From NCBI RefSeq assembly GCF_001641265.1, contig NW_020167536.1, forward strand, positions 1 through 64,000: a stretch of DNA of 64,000 nt, written 5' to 3'. A program made the position numbers and the translations under genes. This document shows, in pieces, positions 11,743 to 23,763 of the stretch; position 1 is the first letter of the stretch; every line of letters starts with the position of its first letter. The notes below the pieces were generated by a model. It did not search any database and was not told where the DNA came from. It saw only the letters and a list, made by a program, of their open reading frames with translations. Origin of the DNA: Pseudogymnoascus destructans (Eukaryota; Ascomycota; Leotiomycetes; Thelebolales; Thelebolaceae).

Positions 11743-12400
11743 ATGTCCTCCCTTGCTGAACTCTTAGTGCCTACCAATGGCGCTGAGTATCTTGACCTTG
11801 ACGCCCTTATCCACGACTTGGATAATTGGGCCGTCAAGAAGAAGTTCTGCTTCTGGACCCTCCAGAGGGATCAGACCGGGCGATCTTTGTCTGCCTGGAG
11901 GATGACTGTGGCTGGCGCTGCAGAGCCACTCCTCACGACAGCTTGTGGGTGCTCATTGTCAAAGACGGGTTGTACAGCCAAACCAGGCTGTACACCTTGT
12001 TGATATCATGGCAGGGACTTGCTCCTGCTGCCAATATCAAGCTAATGGCATCCTATGTGGACACACCGTTGTTTTGATATGAGCAACGGGCCGACAGGTA
12101 GGAGACTACCTACCTGTCTCAATGTCGGCGGCTTAATGGAGAGCTGCCTACCTTAACCCATTGCCACCAGTTGATATAACCAGATTGTCCATTCTTGCGG
12201 ACAGCCCGTGCAAACCCCCTGACATGGGTTCTACGAGGGTGGCTGAGGAAAGAGCGGGTTCAGAGGGACGAAGCTCTTCCCGCTTGGGGCCATGATTGCT
12301 ACTGTCCCCAACCCTGTAAGAAGTCGATGCTCGACTTGCGGGGAGCCGGGCCACAAGTCGCGGCATTGCCATCGTCCCCATCAATAGGGGCTATGGCAGT
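11743..12400 (+). pseudogene. MULE transposase with large internal deletion
   Basis: The start MSSLAELLVPTNGAEYLDLD at 11743 and a LDNWAVKKKF segment match the N-terminus of the MULE at 1555. A second frame gives FVCLEDDCGWRCRATPHD. Then, without any catalytic domain, the sequence passes at about 12325-12375 to RCSTCGEPGHKSRHCH, a CCHC zinc knuckle usual at the C-terminus of such transposases. The catalytic middle is therefore deleted, as in non-autonomous MULE derivatives. The left end is cut by the tigger-like element at 11702. The right terminus probably lies at about 14474, because pogo-A is inserted close to its end. Confidence 0.65.
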
Positions 12401-12563
12401 ACAGGATTTAGGGGGGTTTACGGGGGAATAGGTGGAATAGGGGGTGGGATAGGGCGTCGGATAGGGTGTCAGTGGAGGAATTGGCAACGGCGACATCGCA
12501 TATGGGAGGTTTAGGGGCTACGGGTATCACGGCAATAGGGTATATAGATCTTATTTTAATTTA

Positions 12564-14423
12564 ACGTACATGTATAGCGAAAGCGCCAAACAAGCGAAAG
12601 CGCCAAAATTATCTACCCTCACGACAAACATTGCGATAAATCTACCACAACATTAGAAATCAATTGAAACTACTCGGAGTCCTCTTCCTCAGAGGTGTCT
12701 ATTACAATCTGACACGTGCGCGCATTGTGCCCAGTCTCACCACACTTGCCACAGCGACGGGCACGGGTTTCTTCCCTTGGCTTCCGACCACGGCTTGCCC
12801 TTATTTCCTGCTCTACCTGCTGCACAACATCCCTCTCATCCTGTAGCTCTTGCGCCCCTTGTTGACTAAGTGATCCTCCTTGCTGTAGTCATGTTTTCCT
12901 AGCTCTCCGGCGCTTGCTTAGTACTTCATTTGCCTGTCGTAGGTTTTGGTTCTCTCCCTTTAGCAGTGCTAATTGATGCATTATTTGCGATGCACCCTTT
13001 GTAAACTGGTCAACAGCTGCATAGATTGAGGTTGGAGAGCTATTTTGATGGCGTGAAATCCGAGTTTTAATAAATGTAGACTGTGACATAGCTTCAATTG
13101 GGTTGTTTGGTGTCTGAGAAACCCAAGGTTGAGCAGTACCTGGGCGGGAGCTTGGAGGCGTTGGTGTCCTTAACTTAAGATCAAGTGTAGATATCACTCT
13201 CTCAGGGTCAAATGGAAGAAGCCCTGCCCCTCGGAACCCGCCTCGAATGTTACTTTCCGTCATTGTAGTGTTAAATGCAGCGTGGAAGGCAGGAAAGAAG
13301 TCATCCTTTGTAATATGAGAAATATGAGCCTGCATCATATCTTCAATTTGCCGACCATAGGCCTGCTTTAACGGGCCGAAACAGCCAACATCAAGTGGCT
13401 GGAGTAGATGAGAAGAGTGAGCAGGCATACAAAGCGTAATAATGTTGTGTTCCTTGCAGTACTCCTCAAACTCATCTGAGTGGTGGCTCTCATGACCATC
13501 AAGGACTAACAAGCGATAACCACCAACACTCCGGGCCTTTGTATGCTTCTCAAAGTGCTGAATCCAATCCATGCCTCTCTCGTTTGTAGTCCAGCCATTT
13601 TCAGTAACAGAAATCACCCAATCGCTTGAAAATCCACTATTCTCATACCAAGATGTAAGGTGGTTTTTGCCTGCAACAATGATAAATGGTGGTACTGCCC
13701 AACCTTGAGAACTAACGCCTTGGATTACTGTAACCCATTCCCGATTACCAGGCTGTACCTTCTTTGCTTTTGCCCGCCCGTCTGAGCTTGTTACAACCAT
13801 AGCAGTTGAGATAACGCCCATCATAAACCCAGTCTCATCAAAGTTGTAGATATCTGCTTCATCGATACCATATTTCGCAATTGTGTTACGCACAAGCTCA
13901 AACCAGCCATTAATAACTTCTGGATCTTCGCACTTAGCCCTCTGGTAGTCGTATTTGCGCTGAAAGCGTGTCTGGAGCTCTACACGCCGCTTAACAAAGT
14001 TTGAAGCCCAACGCGACCCAACGCGTGACGCGTCGCGTGTTGCAAGTAGTCGACTTGCCATATCTTCAACAACAGACAGCCGAGGAGGAAACCCTTTGGC
14101 AGCTAGGTCGAGTATATACTGAACAAGGACGGACTCCTCTAGGTTAGTTAATTTCCGTGAGTTGGCTTGGATATCGCGTCGTGAAGGTACACCTTCTAGA
14201 CGACGACCTAGCTTGCGGTGGTCCACAGAATAGATCCTAGCAGCAACTCGAAGGCGTAACTTTGGGTCGCTTTGCATAGCCTGGATAGCTAGCACTAATT
14301 GGCTTTCATCGTTTTTATGGGGCATGTTTTGTTGTTGAGGAATTTAACATTTAGTTGGGGGGTTTGGTCACCGCATCATTTTGGCGCTTTCGCTTGTTTG
14401 GCGCTTTCGCTATACATGTACGT
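12564..14423 (-). mobile_element. Pogo/Fot1-like transposon A (1860 bp)
   Basis: Perfect-looking TIRs start ACGTACATGTATAGCG and contain two direct copies of AGCGAAAGCGCCAAA. TA dinucleotides flank both ends (12562-12563 and 14424-14425). It has the same length as pogo-B (25882-27741) and differs at only about half a dozen positions that I could spot. It is inserted near the end of the deleted MULE: the sequence resuming at 14424 carries the MULE terminal motif GGTATATAGATCTTTTGCC. Confidence 0.9.
12670..14325 (-). pseudogene. Pogo/Fot1-like transposase A, one nonsense codon
   Basis: Starts at the ATG at 14325 (MPHKNDESQLVLAIQAM). The N-terminus has a Psq-like then CENP-B-like helix-turn-helix. 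The catalytic domain shows YNFDETGFMMG, LVLDGHESHHSD and LQPLDVGCFGPLK, giving the DDD triad of Fot1/pogo enzymes. The frame is open to a TGA at 12889-12891, where pogo-B has CGA (Arg). After it the frame continues about 70 codons to a C-terminal CCHC knuckle (CGKCGETGHNARTC). The stop removes the knuckle but leaves the DDE domain whole, so residual activity cannot be excluded. CGA to TGA is the change expected from RIP or deamination. Confidence 0.88.
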
Positions 14424-14525
14424 TATAGGGTATATCAATCTTTTTAGGGGTTGTGTAGGTATATAGATCTTTTGCCCAATTAATAAAGTGATTCATAGTA
14501 GAGTAGTAGCTATAGAATAAGAATA

Positions 14526-16399
14526 ACGTGCATGTATAACGAAAGTGCCAAACAAGTGAAAGTGCCAAAATATCGCGACTACCCCATAAGAATTGCGATA
14601 AATCCACCACAACAATATAAATTAATTAAAACTACTCAGAGTCCTCTTCCTCAGACCTGACTATTACAATCTGACAAGTGCGCGCATTGTGCCCAGTCTC
14701 ACCACACTTGCCACAGCGACGGGCACGGGTTTCTTCCCTTGGCTTCCGACCACGGCTTGCCCTTATTTCCTGCTCTACCTGCTGCACAACATCCCTCTCA
14801 TCCTGTAGCTCCTGTGCTACCTGTTGACTAAGTGATCCTCCTTGCTGTAGTCGTGTTTTTTTAGCTCTCCGGCGCTTGCTTAGCACTTCATTTGCCTGTC
14901 GCAGGTTTTGGTTCTCTGCTTTTAACAATGCTAATTGATGCATTATTTGCGATGCACCCTTTGTAAACTGGTCAACAGCTGCATAGATTGAGGTTGGAGA
15001 GCTATTTTGATGGCGTGAAATCCGAGTTTTAATAAATGTAGACTGTGACATAGCTTCAATTGGGTTGTTTGGTGTCTGAGAAACCCAAGGTTGAGCAGTA
15101 CCTGGGCGGGAGCTTGGAGGTTTGGCGTCTTAAACGTAAGGTCAAGTGTAGATATTACACTCTCAGGGCTAAATGGAAGAAGCCCAGCACCTCGGAACCC
15201 TCCCTGAATATTGCTTTCTGTCATTGCAATGTTAAATGCAGTGTGGAAGGCAGGAAAGAAGTCATCCTTAGTAATGTGAATAATATGAGCCCGCATCATA
15301 TCTTCAATTTGCCGACCGTAAGCTCTCTTTAATGGGCCAAAACAGCCAACATCAAGTGGTTGGAGTATATGGGAAGAGTGAGCAGGCATACAAAGCGTAA
15401 TAATGTTGTGTTCTTTGCAGTACTCCTCAAACTTGTCTGAGTGGTGGCTCTCATGACCATCAAGGACTAACAAGCAATAACCACCAACACTCTGGGGCTT
15501 TGTGTGCTTCTCAAAATGCTGAATCCAATCCATACCTCTCTCGTTTGTAGTCCAGCCATTTGCAGTAACAGCGATTACCCAATCTGCTGGAAATCCGCTA
15601 TTCTCATACCAAGATGCAAGGTGGTTTTTACCTGCCACAATGACAAATGGCGGCACTGCCCAACCTTGAGAACTAACGCCTTGGATTACTGTAACCCATT
15701 CCCGATTGCCAGGCTGCACCTTTTTTGCCTTTGCCCGCCCATCTGAGCTCGTTACTACCGTTGCGCTTGAGATGACGCCCATCATAAACCCAGTCTCATC
15801 AAAGTTGTAGATATCTGCATTGTTGATGCCATACTTTAGAATTGTGTTCCATACAAGCTCAAACCAGCCACGAATGACTTCTGGATCTTCGCACTTAGCC
15901 CTCTGGTAGTCGTATTTTCGCTGGAAGCATGTCCGGAGCTCTACATGGTGCTTAACAAAGTTTGAAGCCCAACGTGACCCGACGCGTGGCGCGTCGGGTG
16001 TTGCAAGTAGTCGATTTGCAAGTAGTCGATTTGCCATATCTTCAACAATAGACAACTGAGGAGGGAACCCTTTAGCAGCTAAGTCAAGTATATACTGAAC
16101 AAGAACTGATTCCTCTAGGTTACTTAATTTCCGTAAGTTGGCTTGGATATCGCGTCGTGAAGGTACGCCTTGTAAACGGTGACGTAGCTTGCGGTGGTCT
16201 ACGGAATAGATCCTAGCTGCAACTCGAAGGCGCAAATTTGGGTCGCTTTGCATAGCTTGGATAGCTAGCACTAATTTGCTTTCATCATTTTTATGGCGCA
16301 TGTTTTGTTGTGGAGGAATTTAACATTTAGTTGGGGGGGATGGTCACCGCATGATTTTGGCACTTTCGCTTGTTTGGCACTTTCGTTATACATGCACGT
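14526..16399 (-). mobile_element. Pogo/Fot1-like transposon C (1874 bp)
   Basis: TIRs start ACGTGCATGTATAACG and hold two copies of a GAAAGTGCCAAA motif, related to those of pogo-A by C/T-type changes. TA flanks both ends (14524-14525, 16400-16401). It lies about 100 bp from pogo-A in the same orientation, and the short spacer carries MULE terminal sequence. It is clearly older than A and B, judging by many substitutions and indels. Confidence 0.88.
14632..16301 (-). pseudogene. Pogo/Fot1-like transposase C, frameshifted
   Basis: It begins MRHKNDESKLVLAIQAM at 16301 and reads like transposase A through the DNA-binding and DDD catalytic regions (YNFDETGFMMG, LVLDGHESHHSD, LQPLDVGCF). A short in-frame duplication (ANRLLANRLLAT) is present at about residue 95. 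Near 15120 one base is missing relative to A, which shifts the frame in the linker; the C-terminal part including CGKCGETGHNARTC reads in another frame to 14632. It is therefore inactive as a full-length protein, though the catalytic core is uninterrupted. Confidence 0.85.
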
Positions 16400-16421
16400 T
16401 AGACTTAATAGATTAGTAATA

Positions 16422-18258
16422 ACGTGGTTGTACACCGAGTCGTGAATGTCACCGAGTCGTGAAACTTTTTTATACCCACCACTGTAAGGTATAATTAAAC
16501 AACCACAACATGTATTAAAACTAAAACTATTTAGAATCTGATGAGCTAAGTACTTCTATGACCTCCTGACAAGTTCGTGCATTATGGCCAGCCCCCCCGC
16601 AAGTGCCACAATGTCGTACACCTGGTTGCCCCTCATTCCTACCAACCCCTCCAGAGCGCTTCTCGCGATTTATTTGCTCCGTAACTGCCCTTTGGGACAA
16701 ATCATCATGTGCATCCCCTACAGAAAGTGCACACCCTTGACGGACACGAGACTTTTTAGCCCTCCAGCGTTTGCTAAGAGCTTCGTTTGCTGCTCGAAGG
16801 GTGCGGACTTCAGCTGACAGTAAAGTCATTTCATGTGCCAAAATCTCTGTCCCTTTAGCTAATGCAGTAACAGTAGCAAAAATGGGGGTGCAATGCGATT
16901 TTTAACTAGAGTAGTCTGTGAGAGAGCATCTATTGGGTTGCGAGGCGTTTGAGAAACCCAAGGATCAGCATCTATAGAGGGGGGTCCTGTAGGTGTAGGA
17001 GTCCGCAACTTGACGTCTAGCTTTGAAATGATTACTTGCGGATCAAAGGGCACTAAACCAGCTCCGCGAAATCCAGCTTTGGCATTTTGAGTTGTTATTG
17101 ACTGGTTATAAGCTGCGTGGAAAGCTATAAAAAACTCAACCTTTGTAATATGGTTTATATGAGCCTTAATAAAGGTCTCAATTTGACGCCCATACATGCG
17201 TTTAAGAACACTAAAGCACCCAACATCAAGTGGCTGAGTTAGGTGAGACGAGTGAGGAGGTAGACAGAGAGTTATGATGTTGTTTGCTTTGCAATATTCC
17301 TGAAACGCAGCTGATTCGTGACTTTCATGCCCGTCTAAAACCAACATCCGATATGGTCCTTTTGCACGACTGCAAGTATGTTTATCGAAATGATGAAGCC
17401 ATTCTAGACCTGTCTCGTTGTTGGTCCATCCATTGCTTGTTGGTTTAATTACCCAATTGTGAGGAAGGCCGCCTTCAGTATACCAACTTGAAAGGTGACA
17501 TTTCCCTTGAACTATTACAAACGGAGGGATACTCCCGCCTTCAGCATTCACACAAACAATTGCTGTAGCCCATTCCCGATTGCCAGGCTGAACTGCCTTG
17601 CCTCTGCCACGTCGATCGGCGCGTGTAACAACTAAAGCTGAGCTAATAACGCCCATCATGAAGCCCGTCTCGTCAAAGTTGTAGAAATCGCAGTCTTGGA
17701 TGCCGTACTTTGCTCTCATGTTCTGCACAAGTTGAAACCACGCTCCAATAAGCTCAGGATCTTCGCACAAGGCTCTTTGAAAGTCATAAACGCGATTAAA
17801 ACGCGTCTTTAACTCGGGGCGGCGTTGTATAAATCGATATGCCCACCGCGTCCCAACGTGCTTTCCCCCACGCGATTCAAGGATATAATTTGCCATATCC
17901 TCCACACTAGCAGGCCGAGGTGCAAATCCTCTTGCATCCATATCCAATATATTTCGAATAATCACTTCCTCTTCTAGCTCAGTCAATTTATGACTATTGG
18001 CTTTGGTTTCGCGTCGAGAAGGTCGGCCGGCCATTCTATCAGTAAGCGTAGAATAAGGCACTTTATATAGTATTGATGCAGACCTGCGATTAAGCGATTT
18101 ACATGTTTGAAGAGCCTCAATAGCTAGAATGATTCGCGCTTCTTGGGTTTGGATTTCCATTGGTAGTTGTGGAGGAAACGCGTGTTGAAGTTCGTAGGTA
18201 GCTAAGTAGGGAAAAGTTCACGACTCGGTGACATTCACGACTCGGTGTACAACCACGT
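16422..18258 (-). mobile_element. Pogo/Fot1-like transposon D (1837 bp)
   Basis: TIRs start ACGTGGTTGTACACCG and contain two direct copies of CACCGAGTCGTGAA separated by TGT. TA lies on both sides (16420-16421, 18259-18260). It follows pogo-C by only 20 bp. It belongs to a family distinct from A/B/C but close to pogo-E. Confidence 0.88.
16527..18160 (-). pseudogene. Pogo/Fot1-like transposase D, frameshifted near C-terminus
   Basis: It starts at 18160 (MEIQTQEARIILAIEAL) and is open for 433 residues, covering the helix-turn-helix regions and a full DDD domain (YNFDETGFMMG, LVLDGHESHESA, TQPLDVGCFSVLK). Around 16885 it loses about seven codons relative to pogo-E and shifts frame. The downstream part, with a leucine-rich helix (LLSAEVRTLRAANEALSK) and the zinc knuckle CGTCGGAGHNARTC, is read in another frame to 16527. 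Like copy A, it keeps the catalytic core but loses the C-terminal knuckle. Confidence 0.85.
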
Positions 18259-18479
18259 TAAACTAATAATATAAGTTATATATTTACACCAATGTAGTTC
18301 ACAAGCGACCGGTCATCCCAAGCAATTTGTCTTGGCATCGTACATTTGACTTTATATCTAAATAACTTTTTTTTTAAGCATGACATTCGTATGAAGAGAC
18401 TGCAAATGAGTACAATTTGAGGAACACATTCTGGAAGAGAAAGGGGAAATGCAAGCATTAGAAGTACACTAACGCCTAC

Positions 18480-19230
18480 ACCTTAAAGCAAAATGAAGAA
18501 AAGAAGGAACACTAGTTTCACAACCATTAGAATATGGCGAATATGAGGGTTTTTCCTTAGATGATTCACAAAACTATGAGTACTCAGCAGTAGGACACTA
18601 GCGAGTGACATACAGAGGCCTAGTATGAACTAGCTATGCGCCACAAAGGGTGGCATGCAGCTCTTTGTGGTTGCTAACATACAACAGCAAGACCTCTAAG
18701 CTATGATAGACTTAGGAGCAACAGGCAACTTTATGACAAAGAAAGTAGCAGACACATATGGTTTTAGAACGCAACTAAAAACTGACCAATACCCATTAAG
18801 GGTGTAGATAGAGAGCCCAACTCAACTAACAATGGAATGGTAACCTACAAGATGGTCCCATTAGAAATGGTTATGCTACATGGACACAAGGAAACGATAT
18901 AGTTTGATATCATACACATGGACAATCATGTATGCATCCTTAGTTGCTGTGGCTTAAGAAACACAATAACCAAATATTTGAACAATACGTCTAGCTCTGC
19001 TTCTGACATCTAATATGTTAGTCCGAACGATAGGACTCTTTCCTTCCATAATAGGTATTGCATGATCCCCTGGGCGTTTAGGAAGCGCCTCTTCCTTAGG
19101 GCCTTCCTAGAATAACTGCTTGTATTCCTTATACTCCACCGGTATACTTGTCAGGAATGGTGCCTAGGCTAGGTCACTAGGCTCTGTAGAGGTTTCACAT
19201 GCCTCACGTCAGAATGCCAGGGTGTCCTAT
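18480..19230. pseudogene. Gypsy gag-protease relic with inverted piece
   Basis: On the plus strand at about 18640-18940 the frame gives MQLFVVANIQQQDL, AMIDLGATGNFMTKKVADTYG and FRTQLKTDQYPL, a retroviral-type protease whose active site DSGA reads D-L-G-A. From about 18990 to 19200 the match is on the minus strand (EEALPKRPGDHAIPIMEGK), corresponding to the region between protease and reverse transcriptase. The element has thus been broken and part of it inverted. Many stops are present. Confidence 0.55.
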
Positions 19231-19234
19231 TGCT

Positions 19235-22200
19235 AGTTGGTTATGAATTTCTTGTGAGCACTTTCTGGAACCTAACGCGTCAGCTATTGGTATCATAATC
19301 CATATGAGAGCAACCATTTGTTCAGATACTTCTCGCATTACTAGACTCTATTATGATAGTATAAGAGCCAGTAAGAGGTCGTGAGCAAGATCGAAACCTG
19401 GTGCATTTTTTGACAGTGACACATCCTGGCCTAAGAAGCAGCCTCCACTAAACCTCAATGTCGACTTCTTTTGAAAGGTAATCTCCCAATTCAGAGCCGT
19501 CTTTGTCTGCCTTACGGAGCCCAGCTTCTCGTCACCCTGTCGAATGTCGTGATGAGCGAGAACTCTCCCCAGCCCCAAACTTCACAAAGTTCGTTCTGTG
19601 ACTTTGGGTCATATTGTGCTGAGTCCTTTATATCAGACCGATCTGTCAAGAGTATGGCACGGCCGCATAAATTCGAGTATGACTCCTGGCGGAAAAATCA
19701 CGCTGGTTTGGACTTGGATAACTTGATGTATTCGAGGATGGGGAGAACGCACCAAATGAAGGTCAACAATAAGATGCGTGATTCGTGGTTGACCAGTTCC
19801 GATTTCCCTCCTCAGAGCTCTTCTGGATCTATGCTCGCTGGTATATTTTGGCTCTGATACGTATCTGAAAAAGGGCAGTATTGTAGATTGGTGGGCTGAT
19901 AGCCTCGTTTCTCCAAATATCCTCGTCGCTGTTGTTCTTGCGTCCATCGTTTTCGACGGCTAGGCTACTCCGCCGTGTTCCCATGCGCATCTTGGGTCTC
20001 GGGCCCTGGTCGATATCCGCTCTCGCAACAGCTCCATAACTGCCTTGGCTCCAGTCAGCGACAGGCTCATTTTATCGGATGCGTATGTGGCGATGTCATT
20101 GAATAAACAGAAATAAAAGCCACTTGGCTCAAAACTTGCACAGTAGCTGAAACCTGCCTATTGTGAGATTGAGAAGAGATAAATAGATGCTCAGAATTTG
20201 GGACCGCGACGTAGACTTGGCGGGTATGGGATCCCAACGGCTGGTGGAAAGAGCCGCCATCAGAGCGCGCGTCTAAACGCGTAAATTCCTAATATTCCTG
20301 AAAAATCTCTCAAAACTCACAGGCCAAAAGCCTACATGAGAAAACCTCCTTCAGACAGTATCCCAAAGCATCTCCAACTCTGGCTAAGCCTCCCTCAAAA
20401 GCGTCACCGAAAGGCCCAAGTCGAGATGAAGGCGCATGCGGAATCTTAATGGCATATGGCTATGTGCACAACGCAAGAAACAAAGTTGAAGCCTGTAGCG
20501 GTTTTGCCAAGCATACCAGATCCCCCCCGGTCTCCCCATTTGCCTGTCCAACGACCCCAAGCTATGAGCCAACCCCGAAACCTTTCGTCTATTATGGCTA
20601 ACCAAGATCTGACACAGGACACTCTGGAGGATACCTGGCTGATCAAAAACAATCCTCTCCCTCTTCCGAATTCGACTATACCTCGCCGACAATGCTTCCC
20701 TGCCAGTTGTCGCAGCTTCGGACACGCGCAAGACAAATTTGAGTACGTCTCGTTGAATACGTCAGCAGGATCGATGCGGGTGTGAGTTGTACAATGTTGA
20801 CTGCGGCTTGGGGACCTCCACCCCATGCCGGAAGTTGCTAGTCGGGTTGATCATGGAGGACTGCGATATATGTATGGAATGAGAGGAAGATAAACCTGCA
20901 CACATCAAAACAACGCCATCGCTGGACAAAGTTCGGGCATAGCCTTCAATTATATATGTTTTTGTCCAGAAATATACAGCTCCAACACACATCTTCTAGA
21001 ATCCACAGTACCCAGGGTCTCCCAACACCCCAGATATAACACCAGGCTCTCGTTCACTTTTCCAGTTTACTGTAAGAGATGGAATTGATACTGCCCAAAT
21101 TCGGCATTTCTGATCCAACGTGTGTCAAAATTTGCTCCCACAACCAGCTCATTCATTGCTACTATACCCACACCGCCCGTCCACCGCCACCTTAGCCGTC
21201 ACAATGCCATGGTTCAGAAATAACACCAGACCAGACGTGGGCCGACCGTGTTGCCATTCTTCCCCCAGCCGCCCTCCATCCCCGGCCTGGTCCCGGTGCC
21301 CGGCCCCGGCCTCTGGTATGCTTGCGTAGGTATACACGATCTAGACACCCGGCCCCTTGTCGAGGCAGTTACCATCAGGGGCGCTGTCGAGACAGATATC
21401 GAGAGCTGCTGCATGAGTGTAGCTGAGAGTATCGTCGAAAGCTTCGCCAAGGGATTCAAACTCAGAGAGAGAGTGGAATAAGGCCAGATATAGACACGGA
21501 CATGTCAAACTATTCGTCGACTCGGCAGAGGCACAGATCAGCACAGCTTCTTATTATCGAGGAGATGACCTACCACTCATCTAGAACAGCTACATCATTG
21601 TATGTAGAGTAATATTGGAGGTTAGACGGGTGGCCAAATAGTAAATGCCAAATGCGACATACCAGCGGGGGTATTTTGTTGGTCGTTTGGGGCTGGGGCC
21701 GTGGTGGCCTGTATACGGGGCCTAAGAGTATTGCGAATCCCCAGCCTTAACTAGAGATCGATCTGTTGGCGATGATCCTCTTTTGAGACAATAGGTTTGC
21801 GGGCCTCTGGAACTGGGGGGGGTGTGGGAGGCGACAGGACCCTGGCGAACTGTTTCATCAGAGTTTTGGGTTCTGTTGCCATTAGACGGGGGTAGGCGAA
21901 GGATTGGGCAAGAGATGGATGCTGGGAATGACGAAGAAGAAAGGATACGAAATATATTGCAGCGATGCGCTCGGGTTGGCGTCTATTTTGCACTGCCGCC
22001 ATAACAAGCAGCCGCGAGGTTGCAGAATCGGGGTTCTGAAAATGCGAGACTGAGGAAATGGCGGGGTTGAATAAATGCGGGGTAGAGACCCCGCATTTAC
22101 CCCGCATTTATTCCTGCCAGTCTAACAAACAGCACAGAGGCTCGTCTGACTACATGTACTTAAACCTACCTGTCGTCGTCCCGGCTTCCTTCCAACAGCA

Positions 22201-22750
22201 AACTTTCATGGCAATGCTACTGCATATCCTATAAGCATATAACCGTATCACGTCAAAGAAACAGCTCCAAAACAGTTTGGAAGGGAGTTTAGAACATCCT
22301 TCGCCTCGCTAGCGGGGGACAGGCTTGGAGGGGACTCAAACCTGGTGGGGAAGGGGAGGAGATACTGGTATCATCAAGAAGATGGGCACCTGAGTTTTGT
22401 TTTGTATGCTTAGTGTTTTGTCATTTCCCATATGTATCTTCTTATAGAAGAATAGTAGCGATGGAGGCATCCTGCCCGATGTCACCTAGAATAATCGCCC
22501 GTACTGTTTCTTGCCATCCAATCCCTCAACCCTCAACCCTGGCTTAGTTTATCATCCCCCCTCTAATGATGAGCAAACCTCGCAATATGCTAGAGCTATC
22601 TCTAGACTGTTTCATTCTCCATTCTGCAGCTTCTAAATAGTGTCTTTACATAAGCTGTCTTGAAGTTGCGCAGTTTGGATTTTGTCTAGAATACTTGCTT
22701 CCTATAGGTGGACTGGTGCGAGTTGGATGTCTTGATTTACGTTAGAATTT
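19235..22750. other. No recognisable gene (about 3.5 kb)
   Basis: Several short open stretches exist (for example 19471-19857 plus, 20446-20826 minus, 21248-21481 plus, 21751-22107 minus) but none shows a domain, splice pattern or conserved motif I recognise. This may be decayed host intergenic DNA. The only clear structure is the inverted repeat at 22069-22113. Confidence 0.4.
22069..22113. repeat. Perfect 16-bp inverted repeat
   Basis: GAATAAATGCGGGGTA at 22069-22084 is mirrored at 22098-22113, with a 13-bp spacer that itself contains a third partial copy (CCCCGCATT). It could form a hairpin or serve as a dyad binding site; no surrounding element was identified. Confidence 0.8.
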
Positions 22751-22754
22751 TCAA

Positions 22755-23005
22755 ATTTCCTTATCTCTTGGAGGTCTAGATGGAGTCTCTCGAGTGGTAG
22801 CAGGGTTTGAAGTTGTTGTTTTTGGCGGTCATCTTCTTCGTTCCATTCTGGTCTATCTCCTGGTCTTTAAGTTAATGCATCTGCTTTTCTGTTCTGTTTC
22901 TTAAGTCAATATATAATTTGAAAGTTAAAACTTGACAGAAACTCAGCCCATCGAGCTTGCCTTCGAGTAAGCTTCTTTGTTGTAATGAAGTATTCAAGAC
23001 TATTG
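22755..23005 (-). pseudogene. Gypsy RNase H-end relic (distal part of interrupted element)
   Basis: The minus strand matches the region after RNase H in the chromovirus at 43-47 kb (nucleotide match to its 44880-45100 segment, coding for [16 protein letters not shown] and KADALTQRPGDRP-like sequence), with several frame breaks. The fragment is the continuation of the pol relic at 24235-25880; about 1.2 kb of other DNA, including a solo LTR, separates them. Confidence 0.6.
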
Positions 23006-23483
23006 TTACATTTCCCCTACCTTCCAAGTAATCTAAGTTTGTGTGTGCCGACCTCCTGTAACCCACGTCTCATTTGTCCATAGAATCCTGTTGCAGGAAT
23101 TGTAGGAGTGGCATCATAGGACTAGCGCAGGATTGGCGTAGCCGGAGCCCTGAGCGACCCCACTAAAATAGTTCTTAGATTACCTCAACTGTAGACTCTT
23201 AGAACTTCAATTAATCAACAACTTGTCTACCAATCAACACTTCCAAACCAGTGACTATGTGTTACAAATCCTATTCTAATTGTTCTGTGTCCAAACCTTA
23301 TGTGTAATGGCCTATGCAAGTTGCTTTAGTCGATTTGTCTCAGAGATAATAGGCTTTCTCATAGCAATCCCTTAATAATTATTAGACTATAGTAGTAAAA
23401 TAGAGGAGATACTTATGTCTATTATACCCTCTTATAGAGAGAGCATGCTATAGTACAAGCCGTGAGCATGGAATATTAAGAAT

Positions 23484-23735
23484 TCATATTATATCTACAT
23501 ATGGCATATGCCTATTTGTACGAGATGAGCCTATAAACTCAATAACCTCCTGAACCTGCTCATCTGATAGAATAAGTGGCCTACCTAAACACTTCTTTAG
23601 AGTTGGAGGGCCCTGGCAAGCATACCATGCCTGTCGCTCTAAGCAGCCTATATAGTGTGCTATTTGTTTGAACTCCCAATCTAGGGAGCGTAGTATGGCA
23701 CAATGGAGCTGGTCATCACGAGTAAGGTGAGGCAT
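23484..23735 (-). pseudogene. Tc1/mariner-type transposase N-terminal fragment
   Basis: An 83-residue open stretch (MPHLTRDDQLHCAILRSLDW, then IAHYIGCLERQAWYACQGP and LGRPLILSDEQVQEVIEFI) resembles the paired helix-turn-helix region of fungal Tc1-type transposases, where a GRP-like motif separates the two halves. No catalytic domain follows; the stretch ends within 30 bp of a solo LTR. It is treated as a truncated relic. Confidence 0.5.
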
Positions 23736-23763
23736 TATAGTTATAGAAAGAGTAGAAATTTCC

